Source: Lysobacter sp. (GTDB lineage: Bacteria > Pseudomonadota > Gammaproteobacteria > Xanthomonadales > Xanthomonadaceae). Taken from it: 64,000 nt of DNA. Position 1 is the stretch's first letter. The number at the start of each line of letters is the position of its first letter. Shown piece by piece: positions 1 to 7,720 of the stretch. The position numbers and the translations under genes were made by a program. Where the stretch lies: assembly GCA_019634715.1 (NCBI GenBank), contig JAHCAU010000002.1, positions 372,001 through 436,000 on the forward strand, written 5' to 3'. The notes under the pieces are model-generated. The model did no database searches, was not told the origin of the DNA, and worked only from the letters and a program-made list of their open reading frames with translations.

Positions 1-216
1 GAGCTCCTGCTGGGCCTCGACATCGACCTTGGCCAGCACGAAGGCGCCGTTGTACTCGGCGGCCAGCTTCTCGAGCACCGGGCCGAGGGTCTTGCAGGGG
101 CCGCACCACTCCGCCCAGAAATCGAGCAGGACCGGCGTCTCCATCGAGCGCTTCAGGACATCGGTTTCGAACCCTTCGGCGGTCGCATCGAAGACGTGGG
201 GCGTGGTGGCGGACAT
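1..216 (-). CDS. thioredoxin domain protein (trxA/CnoX-like), N-terminal part
   Basis: The first 72 codons of a minus-strand gene that runs off the left edge. The product has the thioredoxin active site WCGPCK at about residues 37-42, preceded by the usual beta strand (VLLDFWAEW), so it is a thiol-disulfide protein of the cytoplasm; no signal peptide is present. The short N-terminal lead ([12 protein letters not shown]) is typical of the thioredoxin-plus-TPR co-chaperone CnoX (YbbN) as well as of some plain thioredoxins; the C-terminus that would decide is outside the window. The ATG at 216 is chosen because an AGGA-type ribosome site lies just upstream. Confidence 0.85.
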   Translation of the reverse strand, partial: MSATTPHVFDATAEGFETDVLKRSMETPVLLDFWAEWCGPCKTLGPVLEKLAAEYNGAFVLAKVDVEAQQEL

Positions 217-325
217 GGAGGAGGCTTCCTGGAGGTGATCGGCCGGAGATTGTGCCAGCCACGGGGATTTCCAAGGTCGCCCAGGTCGATTCGATCCGTT
301 CGTCGGCAATGGATGTCAGGTGTAC

Positions 326-365
326 TTGACATCGGAAAGGTCGAATGTAATCTCTGCATTACATT
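326..365 (+). promoter_or_regulatory. sigma-70 type promoter overlapped by a perfect inverted repeat (probable XRE operator)
   Basis: A TTGACA box at 326-331 is followed after 16 bases by TAATCT at 348-353. The -10 region is covered by a perfect 8-base inverted repeat, AATGTAAT at 344-351 and ATTACATT at 358-365, separated by six bases. It lies 20 bases before the first gene of an operon whose second gene is a small XRE-type DNA-binding protein, so autoregulation by that protein is the natural inference. Confidence 0.7.
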
Positions 366-385
366 TCGTCTGTTCGGAGTGACAT

Positions 386-1024
386 ATGAAAGGCTGGGAA
401 GGCGGGCGTTGGAGCTTGATCGTGCTGGCGGGCGTGGCGCTGTGGCTGTTGCTGGCAGGGCCGGACCGGCTGTTCGGCTGGGATACCGGGAACGTGGGGA
501 TGGTCCTGCTGGTCGGCAGCGCCTGGGTCTTGCTGCACGCCGTGTCGCGGCTGCCGCGCGAGGCGCTGGCCCGTGCGGCGTCGCCGGCGGAATGGAAAGC
601 GCGGGTCGGCGCGGGCTTCACCCTGGTCGCCATCGCCTACTTCCTCTCGAATCTCCATGTCTTCAACGACGCGGCGTTCCTGCGCAACCCCGGCGCCAGC
701 GCGGTCGGGCGCAACCTCGTGCTGCTGCTGATCGCCTGGACGATCCTGTCGCAGTTGCTGGCATCGCGGCTGAAAGGCGTGGTCGAGGCCGACGAGCGCG
801 ACCGCGAGATCGCCGTCGAAGCCGCCGGCTGGGGGCGCGGCGCGCTGATCTTCTGCGTCATCGGCATCGCCGTGATGCTCGGCTTCACGCCAGCGGAACA
901 CCTCGACTGGGCCACGCCGCTGATGATCGGCAATCTGCTGGTGTTCGCGCTGATGTGGGGCTGGCTGTGCGAGTACGTGGCGACGCTGGGGTACTACTGG
1001 CGCGACAGGCGCGATATGGCATGA
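386..1024 (+). CDS. multi-pass membrane protein of unknown function
   Basis: A 212-residue inner-membrane protein with about six hydrophobic segments: two near residues 9-25 and 34-52, two in the middle (about 75-92 and 105-125) and two near the C-terminus (about 150-168 and 178-200). No catalytic motif is visible. The gene starts at an ATG preceded by a CGGAG ribosome site and its stop overlaps the ATG of the downstream XRE regulator by four bases, so the two are translationally coupled. Membrane-protein/XRE pairs of this kind are common in bacteria; the membrane partner may sense a signal or be the regulated effector, which the sequence does not decide. Confidence 0.75.
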   Translation: MKGWEGGRWSLIVLAGVALWLLLAGPDRLFGWDTGNVGMVLLVGSAWVLLHAVSRLPREALARAASPAEWKARVGAGFTLVAIAYFLSNLHVFNDAAFLRNPGASAVGRNLVLLLIAWTILSQLLASRLKGVVEADERDREIAVEAAGWGRGALIFCVIGIAVMLGFTPAEHLDWATPLMIGNLLVFALMWGWLCEYVATLGYYWRDRRDMA

Positions 1025-1239
1025 GCGGCACATCCATCCTCAACCAGATCCGCCGTTTTCGCTTCGAGCGCGGCGAGATGACCCAGGAAGCGCTGGCGCA
1101 GGCCTGCAGCGTCACGCGGCAGACCATCATCGCGCTGGAAGCGGGCAGGTATGCGCCATCGCTGGAACTGGCATTCCGCATCGCCCGCGCGTTTGGGGTC
1201 GGCGTCGAAGACGTGTTCCAGTGGAAGGAGACTGAATGA
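1021..1239 (+). CDS. small XRE-family helix-turn-helix regulator
   Basis: A 72-residue protein made almost wholly of one Cro/CI-type helix-turn-helix domain: a first helix (LNQIRRFR), the turn region [16 protein letters not shown] and the signature [16 protein letters not shown], ending in FGVGVEDVF. It has no separate sensor or dimerisation domain. It resembles the short YozG-type regulators that sit beside membrane proteins. The ATG overlaps the upstream stop (ATGA) and the next gene overlaps its own stop, so all three genes form one operon. The palindrome at 344-365 is its likely binding site. Confidence 0.88.
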   Translation: MSGTSILNQIRRFRFERGEMTQEALAQACSVTRQTIIALEAGRYAPSLELAFRIARAFGVGVEDVFQWKETE

Positions 1240-1814
1240 TGCGCCGATCGATCCTGCCCGGTGCCCTCGCGCTGGTGCTTCATCTCGCCGCGGTCTTCGT
1301 GTTCGCACTGCTGCTCGACGGCTACTCGCACCGCGAATTCCCGCTGGCGCTGCTCGGCGCGGAGGGCGTGCCGCGCGCGCTCGCGTTCAATCTCTGCGCC
1401 TTCGTGCTGCCCGGCATGCTGGCGATGGTGGCGATGTGGCGCCTGCGCTCGGCCTTGCCTGCGGACGCGCGCTGGCCGGCGCGCATCGGCGTGCAACTCA
1501 TGACGCTGTCTGGCCTCGCGTTCGCTGCGCAGGGCTTGCTGCCGCTGGATCCAAGCGATGTCGGTGCCGCGTCGAACGCGATGCATGCGCTGGCGTGGAC
1601 CCTGTGGTGGATCGCGGGTACGAGCGGCGCAGCCTTGCTGGTTCGGGCGGCGCCCGTACGCCATCTGCGCGTGCTCGCGGCCGTGGTGGCGGTCGCGATA
1701 CCGCTGCTGGTCTTGTTGCCATGGCCGGGCGCGCTCGCGGCGTTCGCACCGCGGGCGGCCTTCGTGGCGTGGCTGCTGTGGGTCGCGTTCGCGCCGCGCT
1801 TCAGCCGTGCTTGA
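1236..1814 (+). CDS. DUF998-type membrane protein
   Basis: A 192-residue integral membrane protein with roughly six transmembrane segments, the first at about residues 8-27. The layout of hydrophobic segments with short loops, including the region around [15 protein letters not shown] and a conserved-looking HALAWTLWW stretch, fits the DUF998 family of unknown function. The start ATG overlaps the stop of the XRE gene by four bases. Its 3' end overlaps the 3' end of the convergent SemiSWEET gene by 14 bases, which leaves no room for a terminator between them. Confidence 0.65.
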   Translation: MMRRSILPGALALVLHLAAVFVFALLLDGYSHREFPLALLGAEGVPRALAFNLCAFVLPGMLAMVAMWRLRSALPADARWPARIGVQLMTLSGLAFAAQGLLPLDPSDVGAASNAMHALAWTLWWIAGTSGAALLVRAAPVRHLRVLAAVVAVAIPLLVLLPWPGALAAFAPRAAFVAWLLWVAFAPRFSRA

Positions 1815-2052
1815 GCTTCAGCCCCAGGATCGTCGCCGACAGAATGAAGGTGACGATGTTGGACAGGATCATCGGCATCGAATCCAGCGCGATGCCGTAG
1901 ACCAGCCACATCGCGATGCCGGCGGTGAACACCACGTACATGCCCAGCGAGATGCTGCGGGTGTCCTTGGTGCGGATGGTCTTCCATGCCTGCGGCACGA
2001 AGGCGAGGGTGGTCATCGCCGCCGCAGTGTAGCCGGCCCATTCCATCGACAT
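1801..2052 (-). CDS. SemiSWEET-type sugar transporter
   Basis: An 83-residue protein with three transmembrane helices and the PQ-loop signature (FVPQAWKTIRTK, residues about 18-29) followed by SISL, which is the classic SemiSWEET/MtN3 pattern. SemiSWEETs dimerise to form a six-helix facilitator that moves sugars across the inner membrane. The ATG at 2052 lies two bases after the stop of the amidohydrolase gene, so the two are one transcription unit; a second ATG two codons in is an alternative. What it transports and whether it serves the hydrolase cannot be read from sequence. Confidence 0.85.
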   Translation of the reverse strand: MSMEWAGYTAAAMTTLAFVPQAWKTIRTKDTRSISLGMYVVFTAGIAMWLVYGIALDSMPMILSNIVTFILSATILGLKLKHG

Positions 2053-2054
2053 GC

Positions 2055-3359
2055 TCACTGCTCCTGGCCGGGACGCCGGTAGATCGCGCCGTCCTTCATG
2101 ACGAAGTCGACGCGCTGCGTCGCGCTGATGTCGGACAGCGGGTCGCCGGGCATCGCGACAATGTCGGCGCGCTTGCCGGGCTCGATCACGCCCTGGTCGC
2201 TCACGCCCAGTACGTCGGCGGCATGGATCGTCGCGGACTGCAGTGCGTACGCGGCCGGGATGCCGGCTTCCACCATCAGCACGAACTCGCGCGCATTGTC
2301 GCCGTGCGGGCCGACGCCGGCATCGGTGCCGAACGCGATCTTCACGCCGTTGCGATGCGCCTTGCCGGCGGTCTCCTGGATCAGCGCGCCGATCCGCGCC
2401 GCCTTCGGGCGCACCATCTCGGGGAAATAGCCGTCGATCTTCGCCTTGTCGGCAACGAAGCGTCCGGCCGAGATCGTCGGCACGTACCATGTCCCCTTCT
2501 GCTTCATCAGCGTCATGATTTCCGCGTCCATGTAGGTGCCGTGCTCGATCGTGGTCACGCCGCCGAGCACCGCACGCTTCATGCCTTCGGCGCCGTGCGC
2601 ATGCGCTGCGACGCGATAGCCGTAATCCTTCGCGGTGTCGACCACCGAGCGGATCTCGTCGACTGTGAACTGCGGGGCATCGCCCGAACGCGCGTAGCTG
2701 AGCACGCCACCGGTCGCGGTGATCTTGATGACGTCGCTGCCTTCCTTGTAGCGCTGGCGCACGGCCTGGCGCGCGTCCTCGACCGAGTTGATCACGCCCT
2801 CGGTCGGACCCGGCGGCCCGACGAGGTGCTGTAGCGCGGAGTTCATGCCGTTGGTGGGGTCCGCGTGGCCGCCGGTGGTCGCGATCGACTTGCCTGCGGC
2901 CCAGATGCGCGGGCCGTCGATCAGGCCCTGGTTGATCGCGTCGCGCAGGTGCGGCGCTTCGTTGCCGCCGAGGTCGCGCACGCTGGTGAAACCGGCCATC
3001 AGCGTCTTGCGTGCGTAGCTCACGCCGCGCAGGGCGAAATCGATGTCGCTCAGGCGGAAGCCTTCCTCGTAGCTGCGAGGGCTGGACTGGCTGCCGAGGT
3101 GCACATGCAGGTCGGTCCAGCCGGGGCTGCAGGTATGGCCGGAGAGATCGATCGCCTTCGTGCCCGATGGCGCTTCGACGCGGCCCGCGAGCACTTCGGC
3201 GATCTTGCCGTCGCGGATCACGATCGTGCGCGCGTCGAGCATCTTCCCGTTGCGGCTGTCGAACACGCGCCCGCAGTTGAGGGCGTAATCCGCCGCGGAG
3301 GCGCCCAGCGGCACGAGGCAGGCGAGGGCGAGGGCGGCGGAAAGCGCGTGTCGGGTCAT
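2055..3359 (-). CDS. secreted metal-dependent amidohydrolase (imidazolonepropionase-like family)
   Basis: A 434-residue protein with a signal peptide (residues 1-22, cleavage near GASA-AD), so it acts in the periplasm or outside. It has the amidohydrolase metal site: HVH at residues 85-87, a probable carbamylated Lys at 212 (VIKITATGG), His 253/255 (AHAHG), His 273 (IEHGT) and Asp 346 (FGTDAG). Members of this COG1228 group hydrolyse dipeptides such as Xaa-Pro/Xaa-Arg or cyclic amides. A longer upstream reading to about 3476 is possible but lacks a ribosome site and would mask the signal peptide; ATG 3359 has a GAGGA site. Confidence 0.87.
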   Translation of the reverse strand: MTRHALSAALALACLVPLGASAADYALNCGRVFDSRNGKMLDARTIVIRDGKIAEVLAGRVEAPSGTKAIDLSGHTCSPGWTDLHVHLGSQSSPRSYEEGFRLSDIDFALRGVSYARKTLMAGFTSVRDLGGNEAPHLRDAINQGLIDGPRIWAAGKSIATTGGHADPTNGMNSALQHLVGPPGPTEGVINSVEDARQAVRQRYKEGSDVIKITATGGVLSYARSGDAPQFTVDEIRSVVDTAKDYGYRVAAHAHGAEGMKRAVLGGVTTIEHGTYMDAEIMTLMKQKGTWYVPTISAGRFVADKAKIDGYFPEMVRPKAARIGALIQETAGKAHRNGVKIAFGTDAGVGPHGDNAREFVLMVEAGIPAAYALQSATIHAADVLGVSDQGVIEPGKRADIVAMPGDPLSDISATQRVDFVMKDGAIYRRPGQEQ

Positions 3360-3444
3360 GGCGGGAGTCCTCGGAGGTCGTCTCGCGATCATAGGCCGAG
3401 CCGTTGCCGCTTGCACCGACCTGCTCGCCATTGCTGTGCTGCAG

Positions 3445-3473
3445 CCACGACACGCACAGGTGGCGTGCCGTGG
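3445..3473 (-). terminator. hairpin after virD4
   Basis: Eleven-base arms 3445-3455 and 3463-3473 pair with one mismatch around a seven-base loop, 18 bases past the virD4 stop. No run of T follows, so it is a candidate terminator or mRNA 3' stabiliser only. Confidence 0.4.
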
Positions 3474-3490
3474 CATCCGTCACGCTTCGA

Positions 3491-5185
3491 TCAGACCTTG
3501 ATGTCCATCGGCTCCACCTTGGCCGCCGGCATCAGCCGCTGGGTGAAGTACTTGTCCTGGAAATACTTGATCTTGTCGCACAGCACCGGATGCGGGATGC
3601 CTTCGTAGAAGAAGATCTCCTTGTCGAAGCCGATCGCCTTCAACTCCTGCGGCAGCATCAGCGCGCGACGCTCCTCGGACTCGCTTCGGCTGAATTCGCG
3701 GCCGCGGGTGAAGCTGTCCTTGCGCACCGTGGTGTAGCCGAGCATCTCGGAGTAGTCGTTGGCGTCCTGCTGCTCGCGCGGCGCATAGACGATCTGCATC
3801 GCGTGGTTGGTGATCATCGTCCGCGACAGGTCCTTGCCGTAGGTCGCGTCCAGCTGCGACATGCTCTGGATGATCGGCAGCAGGCGGATGTTGTAGCCGG
3901 CCATGTAGGACACGGCGGTCGCGATGATGTCGACCTTGCCGATGGCGGTGAACTCGTCCATCAGCAGCAGGCACTGATGCTTGAGCTCCTTGTTGTTCTG
4001 CGGCAGCTCCTTGGTGTTGAGGTTGATGAGCTGGCTGAAGAACAGGTTGATGATCAGCCGGCTCTCGGCCAGCTTGTTCGGCTGGATGCCGATGTAGATC
4101 GTCATCTTCTTCTTGCGCACGTCGGTGAGCAGGAAGTCGTCGGCGCTGGTCACCGCATCCAGGATGGGGTTGATGAAGCCGTTCAACGGTTCCTTGAAGG
4201 TGCCGAGGATCGAGGCGAAGGTTTCGTCGGCCTGCGACAGCATGCCGGCGAAGGCGGTCTTCGCGTGGCTGCTCAGGAACGGGCGCTGCGACAGGTCCTT
4301 GAGGAAGGGCTTGAGCTCGCTCTGGCCGTCGCCCGAGGACAGCCGGTACACCGCGCCCAGCGACGGCGCCTTCGAGAACGGGAAGCCGATCTTCTGGTCG
4401 TCGTCGTACTTCTCGAACAGGTAGAGGGTGAAGGCCATGAACGCATTGCGCGCCTGGCTGACCCAGAACTTCTGGTCCTCGGCACCGTCCGGATACAGCA
4501 TCGCGGCGATGCTCATCAGGTCGGACACGCGGAATGCCGGATCCTTGGACACGTAGGTCAGCGGGTTCCAGCGATGGCTGCGGCGGTCTTCGGCGAACGG
4601 GTTGAACAGGTAGATCTCGTGACCCTGGCTCTGGCGCCAGCCGCTGGTCAGGTCGAAGTTCTCCTGCTTGATGTCCAGGACCACCATCGATTCCTGGTAG
4701 TCGAGCAGGTTCGGGATCACGATGCCCACGCCCTTGCCCGAGCGGGTCGGCGCGGCGAGGATCACGAACTGCTGGCCGCCCAGGCGCAGCAGCTTGCCGC
4801 CGAACTTGCCGACCACGATGCCGTTGGCGGGCGACTTGAAGAATCCCTTCTCCGACAGGTCGCCGCCGCTGGCGAAGCGTGCGTCGCCATGCAGCGACTT
4901 CGGCTTCGGCTTCAGGGCCAGGAACAGCAGGGCCAGCCAGGTCACCAGGGGAATGCCGAAGCCGAACGCGCCGCTCGACTTGATCTTCTGCACGTAGGGC
5001 GCGACCTGCGGCAGGTCGATCACCTTCCAGTAGCCCAGCCAGGTGTCCCAGGCCAGCGGCGGCGATTGCGGCAGCTTCAGGCGCATCAACAGGATGTAGC
5101 CGGAGAGGTAGAGGCCGGCGACGACGGCGGCCAGCAGCAGCGCGCCGAGGAAGATCAGTTTGGCTTGGGTGTTCTGTTGGCTCAC
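3491..5185 (-). CDS. virD4: type IV secretion coupling ATPase VirD4
   Basis: A 564-residue inner-membrane ATPase that recruits substrates to the type IV secretion channel. Two N-terminal transmembrane segments lie at about residues 9-34 and 74-92. The Walker A loop is APTRSGKG at 145-152 and the Walker B is LLLMDEF with Asp410/Glu411; the VVLDIKQENF and SQLDATYGKDL segments are typical of the VirD4/TraG family, close in length to the Xanthomonas protein. The start is a GTG at 5185. The gene points away from virB1; in Xanthomonas virD4 is followed by virB7-virB11, none of which occurs here. VirD4 of the xanthomonad antibacterial system binds effectors with an XVIP C-terminal domain; no such effector is encoded in this window. 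Confidence 0.95.
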   Translation of the reverse strand: MSQQNTQAKLIFLGALLLAAVVAGLYLSGYILLMRLKLPQSPPLAWDTWLGYWKVIDLPQVAPYVQKIKSSGAFGFGIPLVTWLALLFLALKPKPKSLHGDARFASGGDLSEKGFFKSPANGIVVGKFGGKLLRLGGQQFVILAAPTRSGKGVGIVIPNLLDYQESMVVLDIKQENFDLTSGWRQSQGHEIYLFNPFAEDRRSHRWNPLTYVSKDPAFRVSDLMSIAAMLYPDGAEDQKFWVSQARNAFMAFTLYLFEKYDDDQKIGFPFSKAPSLGAVYRLSSGDGQSELKPFLKDLSQRPFLSSHAKTAFAGMLSQADETFASILGTFKEPLNGFINPILDAVTSADDFLLTDVRKKKMTIYIGIQPNKLAESRLIINLFFSQLINLNTKELPQNNKELKHQCLLLMDEFTAIGKVDIIATAVSYMAGYNIRLLPIIQSMSQLDATYGKDLSRTMITNHAMQIVYAPREQQDANDYSEMLGYTTVRKDSFTRGREFSRSESEERRALMLPQELKAIGFDKEIFFYEGIPHPVLCDKIKYFQDKYFTQRLMPAAKVEPMDIKV

Positions 5186-5376
5186 GTTGCGGCGTCCTGC
5201 GGTGAACGGGCGGCCCGTGCGCGCCCCGGAGGCGGGCAGGCGGGGGCGTGACGGCGAGGGAAGGGGCGGAACGAACTGCCGAAGCGGCGTCGCGCATCGT
5301 ACCGGAGTGTGCGGACGAGGTCTTCGGGGGCGCGGGGTGTGGTGCGCGATGCGGTTGGTGCGACTGCATGGATCAT

Positions 5377-5392
5377 GGTTTCAATTGAAACC
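5377..5392. promoter_or_regulatory. perfect 16-base palindrome, possible operator of the secretion locus
   Basis: The sequence GGTTTCAATTGAAACC is its own reverse complement over all 16 bases. It lies 192 bases upstream of the virD4 start and about 335 bases upstream of virB1, in an otherwise GC-rich region. It has the size and symmetry of a dimeric repressor site; which regulator binds it is unknown. Confidence 0.5.
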
Positions 5393-5607
5393 GCTTCCGG
5401 CCATCCTCGCATGCACGCCTCCCCAGATCGACGGATTGGATCTTAGAGCCTGTTCTCTATCTTTTCGAGACATGCTGCACCCGCCGCGAGGGTGTTCGGG
5501 GCGTGTCGGAAGGGATCACCATGCGCGGGCGCATAGTCGAAGGGCCTCGATGGTTCCATTCTGCGACGTAGTGCGCCGTTTAGGGTATGATCAGCAAGCC
5601 CTTTTCG

Positions 5608-5636
5608 TTGACAGGCTGAGCGGCCCTGTGGATATT
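5608..5636 (+). promoter_or_regulatory. candidate promoter of the virB1-virB6 operon
   Basis: TTGACA at 5608-5613 is followed after exactly 17 bases by GATATT at 5631-5636 (four of six matches to the -10 consensus). The start codon of virB1 is about 90 bases downstream. Confidence 0.55.
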
Positions 5637-5726
5637 GGACTGGGCAAATGGAGGACAGGGGATGGCCCACATTGCTGGCATGAAAGGCGCGACGCAGACC
5701 GTCGCCCGGTATGGGAGGGCAGTGCA

Positions 5727-6689
5727 TTGTTGCCCGGTATGGAATTGATGGGCTGCCAGGGACTGGCCGTACCATCCGAAGTCATGCACCACGTGGTTCG
5801 AGTCGAGTCCTCCTACAACCGATACGCCATCGGCGTGGTAGGCGGTCGTCTCGTGCGCCAGCCCAGGAATCTTCCCGAAGCCCTTGCGACCGTGCGCATG
5901 CTCGAAGGTCGTGGCTTCAATTTTTCGATCGGCCTCGCACAGGTCAACCGGTACAACCTCGACAAGTACGGGCTCGGCTCGTACGAGGAGGCCTTCGAAC
6001 CCTGCGCGAACCTGCGCGCGGGTTCGAAGATTCTGGCCGAGTGCTACCACCGCGCCGGCCGCGACTGGGGCAAGTCCTTCAGTTGCTACTACTCCGGCAA
6101 TTTCTCCACGGGCTTCCGCCACGGCTACGTCCAGAAGATCTATGCCTCGCTGCGTCAGGGCAGGGAGTCCAGCGAGTCCACGGACGCCCCGGCGATCGAT
6201 GTCGTCAGCCGTGAGTCGCGCCGCAGCATGCCGGTGGCGCGACATCCGCTCCATCGCCGCGCGGATGCCGAAAGCGCTATGCCCGCCCAGGCGGCGCCTC
6301 AGCCGGCCTCTGCGCAGCGTCCCGGCTGGGCCGCGCGCATCGTGTCGGAGCCGTCCCGCGTCGATGCCGTCGGCACGACCGCACCCGAGTCCATCGATCG
6401 CCTTCTGGAAGCCGCCTCGCGTCAGCCCGAGCCGGTCCGGATGCCCGTGCCGGCTTCGGTCGATCTCCCCAGTGTCCAGCCTGCCGGCAGGGCGGTGGCG
6501 ATCGAGGTCGGTCGTGCCGTGCCCGTCAATGCGGTGAACGTCGCGAGCGCGACGCCACCGCCGGTGGTCGCAGGTGCGCCCGCCGCCACGACGACGACCG
6601 TGCGACCCGATGCCTCGTCTCAAGTCCCGATACCCGATCGTGCCATGATCCTGAATGCGCCGTCGCAGGATCGTGCCTTCGTGTTCTGA
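5727..6689 (+). CDS. virB1: VirB1-like lytic transglycosylase
   Basis: A 320-residue protein whose first ~150 residues form a soluble lytic transglycosylase domain: catalytic Glu27 in VESSYN, the GLAQVNRYNL motif near residue 72 and SCYYSGN near 118. VirB1 opens the peptidoglycan for the secretion channel. The rest is Pro/Ala/Val-rich and of low complexity. The start is chosen as the TTG at 5727, because a GGGAGGG ribosome site lies seven bases upstream and the resulting start MLPGMELMG fits xanthomonad VirB1 proteins as I remember them; the first ATG (5739) lies 19 bases from that site. No classical signal peptide is seen. First gene of the virB1-B6 operon. Confidence 0.88.
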   Translation: MLPGMELMGCQGLAVPSEVMHHVVRVESSYNRYAIGVVGGRLVRQPRNLPEALATVRMLEGRGFNFSIGLAQVNRYNLDKYGLGSYEEAFEPCANLRAGSKILAECYHRAGRDWGKSFSCYYSGNFSTGFRHGYVQKIYASLRQGRESSESTDAPAIDVVSRESRRSMPVARHPLHRRADAESAMPAQAAPQPASAQRPGWAARIVSEPSRVDAVGTTAPESIDRLLEAASRQPEPVRMPVPASVDLPSVQPAGRAVAIEVGRAVPVNAVNVASATPPPVVAGAPAATTTTVRPDASSQVPIPDRAMILNAPSQDRAFVF

Positions 6690-6769
6690 CCCTTTTCAAC
6701 CCCCGAGCCGGCCCGGGCCGGCAATGCAAGCCCCAGGTTCCACCCCACCAAACCCCAAGGAGAAGTCCC

Positions 6770-7156
6770 ATGAAGATCATCAATCACGACGCCAAGCGCC
6801 ACCTGTCCGCCGCGATGACGGCACTCGTCTTCGTCGCCGCCCTGGCCCTGCCGAACCTCGCGTTCGCCTTCGCCGGCTCCGATGGCAAGGCCTGCGGTTT
6901 CATGCAGAACATCACCAGCATCCTGAACATCGTGTCGCTGGCTGTCGTGACCATCGCGATCATCTTCGCCGGCTACCAGATCGCCTTCGCCCACAAGCGC
7001 ATTTCCGACGTCGCCCCGATCCTCATCGGTGGCCTGCTGATCGGTGCCGCCGGCCAGATCGCGAAGATGCTGCTTGGCAGCAGCGCCAGTTCCGACTGCA
7101 CCGGCGAGGGTGACATCTTCGCCATCGTGAACGCCGTCCTGCCGCTGTATGCATAA
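6770..7156 (+). CDS. virB2: VirB2 major pilin
   Basis: A 128-residue pilin precursor with a long signal peptide (about residues 1-34, LPNLAFAFAG) followed by two hydrophobic helices (about 48-70 and 82-100) joined by a short basic loop (HKRIS), the standard VirB2 layout. Mature subunits assemble the secretion pilus and sit in the inner membrane before assembly. Two cysteines (CGF in the mature N-terminus and SDC near the C-terminus) could form a disulfide. An AAGGAG ribosome site precedes the ATG. The 3' end overlaps virB3 by eight bases. Confidence 0.92.
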   Translation: MKIINHDAKRHLSAAMTALVFVAALALPNLAFAFAGSDGKACGFMQNITSILNIVSLAVVTIAIIFAGYQIAFAHKRISDVAPILIGGLLIGAAGQIAKMLLGSSASSDCTGEGDIFAIVNAVLPLYA

Positions 7157-7538
7157 GAATGTCCTGTTCCGCGGCTGCACCCGTCCGGCGATGTTCATGG
7201 GCGTGCCTTACGTGCCCTTCTTCGTCGGTGCGGGCGGGTCGCTGCTGCTCGCGATGTACTTCGGGCTGCAGTTCCTGCTGCTGATTCCGATCGTGATCTT
7301 CGCGATGCGGCAGATGGCGCGGCGGGACGAGATGATCTTCAATCTGCTGTGGCTCAACCTCCAGTTCAGGCTGAAGGCGAAGAACCAGCAGAAGCACGAT
7401 GGCATGTGGGTGTTCTCCCCGCAGAACCATCGCAGCACGGCGCCCGGTGCGCCCCGCCGCCTCACGGGTCCGTTCTATCTGTCCGGTCGAATGACCGGTC
7501 CGGCGAACCCGAAGGCCGGGATGTCCCGGGCCAGGTGA
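7149..7538 (+). CDS. virB3: VirB3 inner-membrane component
   Basis: A 129-residue protein with the VirB3 start pattern (short N-terminus with RGCTRPAMFMGVPY) and one or two transmembrane segments between about residues 20 and 55. VirB3 associates with VirB4 at the inner membrane. The family is usually about 100 residues; here the C-terminus is extended by a basic Pro/Gly/Arg-rich tail. It overlaps virB2 by eight bases and is separated from virB4 by 182 bases that hold a hairpin. Confidence 0.88.
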   Translation: MHKNVLFRGCTRPAMFMGVPYVPFFVGAGGSLLLAMYFGLQFLLLIPIVIFAMRQMARRDEMIFNLLWLNLQFRLKAKNQQKHDGMWVFSPQNHRSTAPGAPRRLTGPFYLSGRMTGPANPKAGMSRAR

Positions 7539-7582
7539 GGCATTCGCGACGTCGCACGGCGTCGCGGTGGCTCCGACGCGGT

Positions 7583-7605
7583 ACCCGGTCTCCACGAGAC
7601 CGGGT
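7583..7605 (+). terminator. hairpin between virB3 and virB4 (attenuator or processing site)
   Basis: Perfect ten-base arms 7583-7592 and 7596-7605 with a three-base loop, 45 bases past the virB3 stop and 116 before virB4. A short TTTT follows at 7612-7615. Inside an operon this could attenuate or set the ratio of pilin to ATPase; a full stop is unlikely unless virB4 has its own promoter. Confidence 0.45.
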
Positions 7606-7720
7606 TCCCGTGTTTTGAACAGCGTGCGACATTCGCCCGCCATTTTTACCTTCCGATGCCCTGACACGCATCGGCCGCACGTCCGCAGTTCCGACCGCCC
7701 AGACCTTTCGCGAAGACCGC

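Larger units (their letters stand above)
5186..5726. other. 541-base divergent intergenic region between virD4 and virB1
   Basis: No convincing gene is present. The region holds the 16-base palindrome at 5377-5392 and a promoter-like pair at 5608-5636, described separately. It sits exactly where virB7 to virB11 are expected from the gene order of Xanthomonas. Short open frames on the minus strand (about 5182-5412 and 5443-5775) show no codon bias or motif and are not called. Confidence 0.6.
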
